The notes under the pieces were generated by a model that did not search any database, was not told the DNA's origin, and worked only from the letters and a program-made list of their open reading frames with translations. Position numbers and translations under genes: made by a program. A stretch of 64,000 nt of DNA from CAZUXY01 sp964624235 (GTDB taxonomy: Bacteria > Spirochaetota > UBA4802 > UBA5368), in assembly GCA_964624235.1 (NCBI GenBank), contig CAZUXY010000014.1, positions 15,398 to 79,397 on the forward strand. The letters run 5' to 3'. Shown here in pieces: positions 63,542 to 64,000 of the stretch. Positions within the stretch are counted from its first letter, which is position 1, and every line of letters starts with the position of its first letter.

Positions 63542-63858
63542 AAAACCTCCATTATACTGTACACGTTCAATTACTACCTAAGAATATGCATAATACATAC
63601 CATGCAGAAATATTGTTGCCCCGAATGTTCTAAACCTTCCAAACCTTTCAACACCATTGCTGAAAAATCGCCATACCGATATATAAACGGGTTTTATTCA
63701 GCCACACTGTATCATTTATGCAATATAATAAATGTGCGTTTTAATAATTGCCGGTAACCATTTTATACTGTTAAAGCAATCGACGATATATACAGAAATT
63801 TTTACGCCCTTAAAATATTCGGGGAAAATGTATTAAAACACCATCGCAATGATCTTAG
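63542..63858. other. Gene-free gap
   Basis: 317 bp with no open frame or recognisable signal. It is AT-rich and separates the acetyltransferase gene from the partial gene at the right edge. Confidence 0.5.
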
Positions 63859-64000
63859 TTAAAAGAGTGTGCCCTGTTTGTCCTTGTTGTCTTTCAAAGG
63901 TGTACGCAGATTTAGAAACTCATTTGTAGTTTCTTGAGCGGCGTTTGTCTGTGATTCTTCATCCGGGTTATTCAACTTCTGGATTATCTTCTTAATATCC
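63859..64000 (-). CDS. C-terminal end of an unknown gene, cut by the window edge
   Basis: On the minus strand 46 codons are open from the window edge to a TAA at 63859-63861. The tail reads IKKIIQKLNNPDEESQTNAA and ends LKDNKDKQGTLF, a hydrophilic stretch typical of a disordered C-terminus. The start is beyond the window and the family is unknown. Confidence 0.5.
   Translation of the reverse strand, partial: DIKKIIQKLNNPDEESQTNAAQETTNEFLNLRTPLKDNKDKQGTLF

Overview
The window looks like a chromosome segment of a Gram-negative, metabolically versatile, probably anaerobic or facultative bacterium. The grounds are a membrane succinate dehydrogenase/fumarate reductase, a ferredoxin-type 2-oxoacid oxidoreductase joined to NADH-dehydrogenase-like subunits, many CoA-linked enzymes (a beta-keto acid cleavage enzyme, an ADP-forming acyl-CoA ligase, two CoA-transferase systems, a corrinoid protein), a predicted outer-membrane-type exported protein and an ECF sigma/anti-sigma pair. 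The mix of RsbU-like phosphatase, soluble chemoreceptor-like proteins and small exported proteins would suit a Spirochaetota or Desulfobacterota-type genome, but no marker gene here fixes the phylum. I found no tRNA, rRNA, CRISPR array or complete insertion sequence.

Layout. 0.3-3.7 kb: sdhCAB operon with promoter and terminator. 3.9-10.8 kb: a catabolic cluster (IolD-like TPP enzyme, RpiB-like isomerase, BKACE, ADP-forming CoA ligase, cupin) read leftwards, with a divergent IclR regulator. 10.9-17.5 kb: a GH1-fold protein with an altered acid/base site, a sigma70 promoter buried in a 30-bp TetR-like operator in front of a 36-codon ORF, an oxidoreductase fused to an SCP2-like domain, an enolase-superfamily enzyme and a YtcJ-like amidohydrolase. 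17.6-26.4 kb: mostly leftward genes (FIST-like unknown, cNMP-binding protein, exported HEAT-like protein, beta-propeller, aromatic amino-acid permease, dinB) around one soluble chemoreceptor-like gene. 26.7-33.8 kb: a CoA-transferase, the ECF sigma/anti-sigma pair with a divergent exported charged peptide and an outer-membrane-like protein, a MORN protein and a second soluble receptor.

33.9-37.5 kb: a sugar locus in which a GH2 enzyme and a Gfo/Idh/MocA dehydrogenase remain but the sugar symporter survives only as a frameshifted N-terminal fragment. 38.0-41.2 kb: an operon of unknown exported proteins, a hydrolase and a methyltransferase. 41.6-43.1 kb: a NUDIX hydrolase and an orphan corrinoid protein. 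43.3-46.6 kb: a partner-switching module (STAS, anti-sigma kinase, small membrane protein, HAMP-PP2C phosphatase). 46.7-49.9 kb: membrane protein, ornithine-cyclodeaminase-like enzyme and amino-acid permease. 50.7-56.7 kb: seven-gene porGDAB plus NuoE/F/G-like operon. 56.8-64 kb: rubrerythrin-like protein, exported unknown, CoA-transferase subunits, PAP2 phosphatase, acetyltransferase and the end of a further gene at the right edge.

The most original pieces are the 2-oxoacid oxidoreductase/diaphorase operon, the IolD-like/BKACE cluster, the ECF system whose anti-sigma tail and exported partner are both highly charged, the promoter-operator-micro-ORF at 12.6 kb, and the oxidoreductase-SCP2 fusion.
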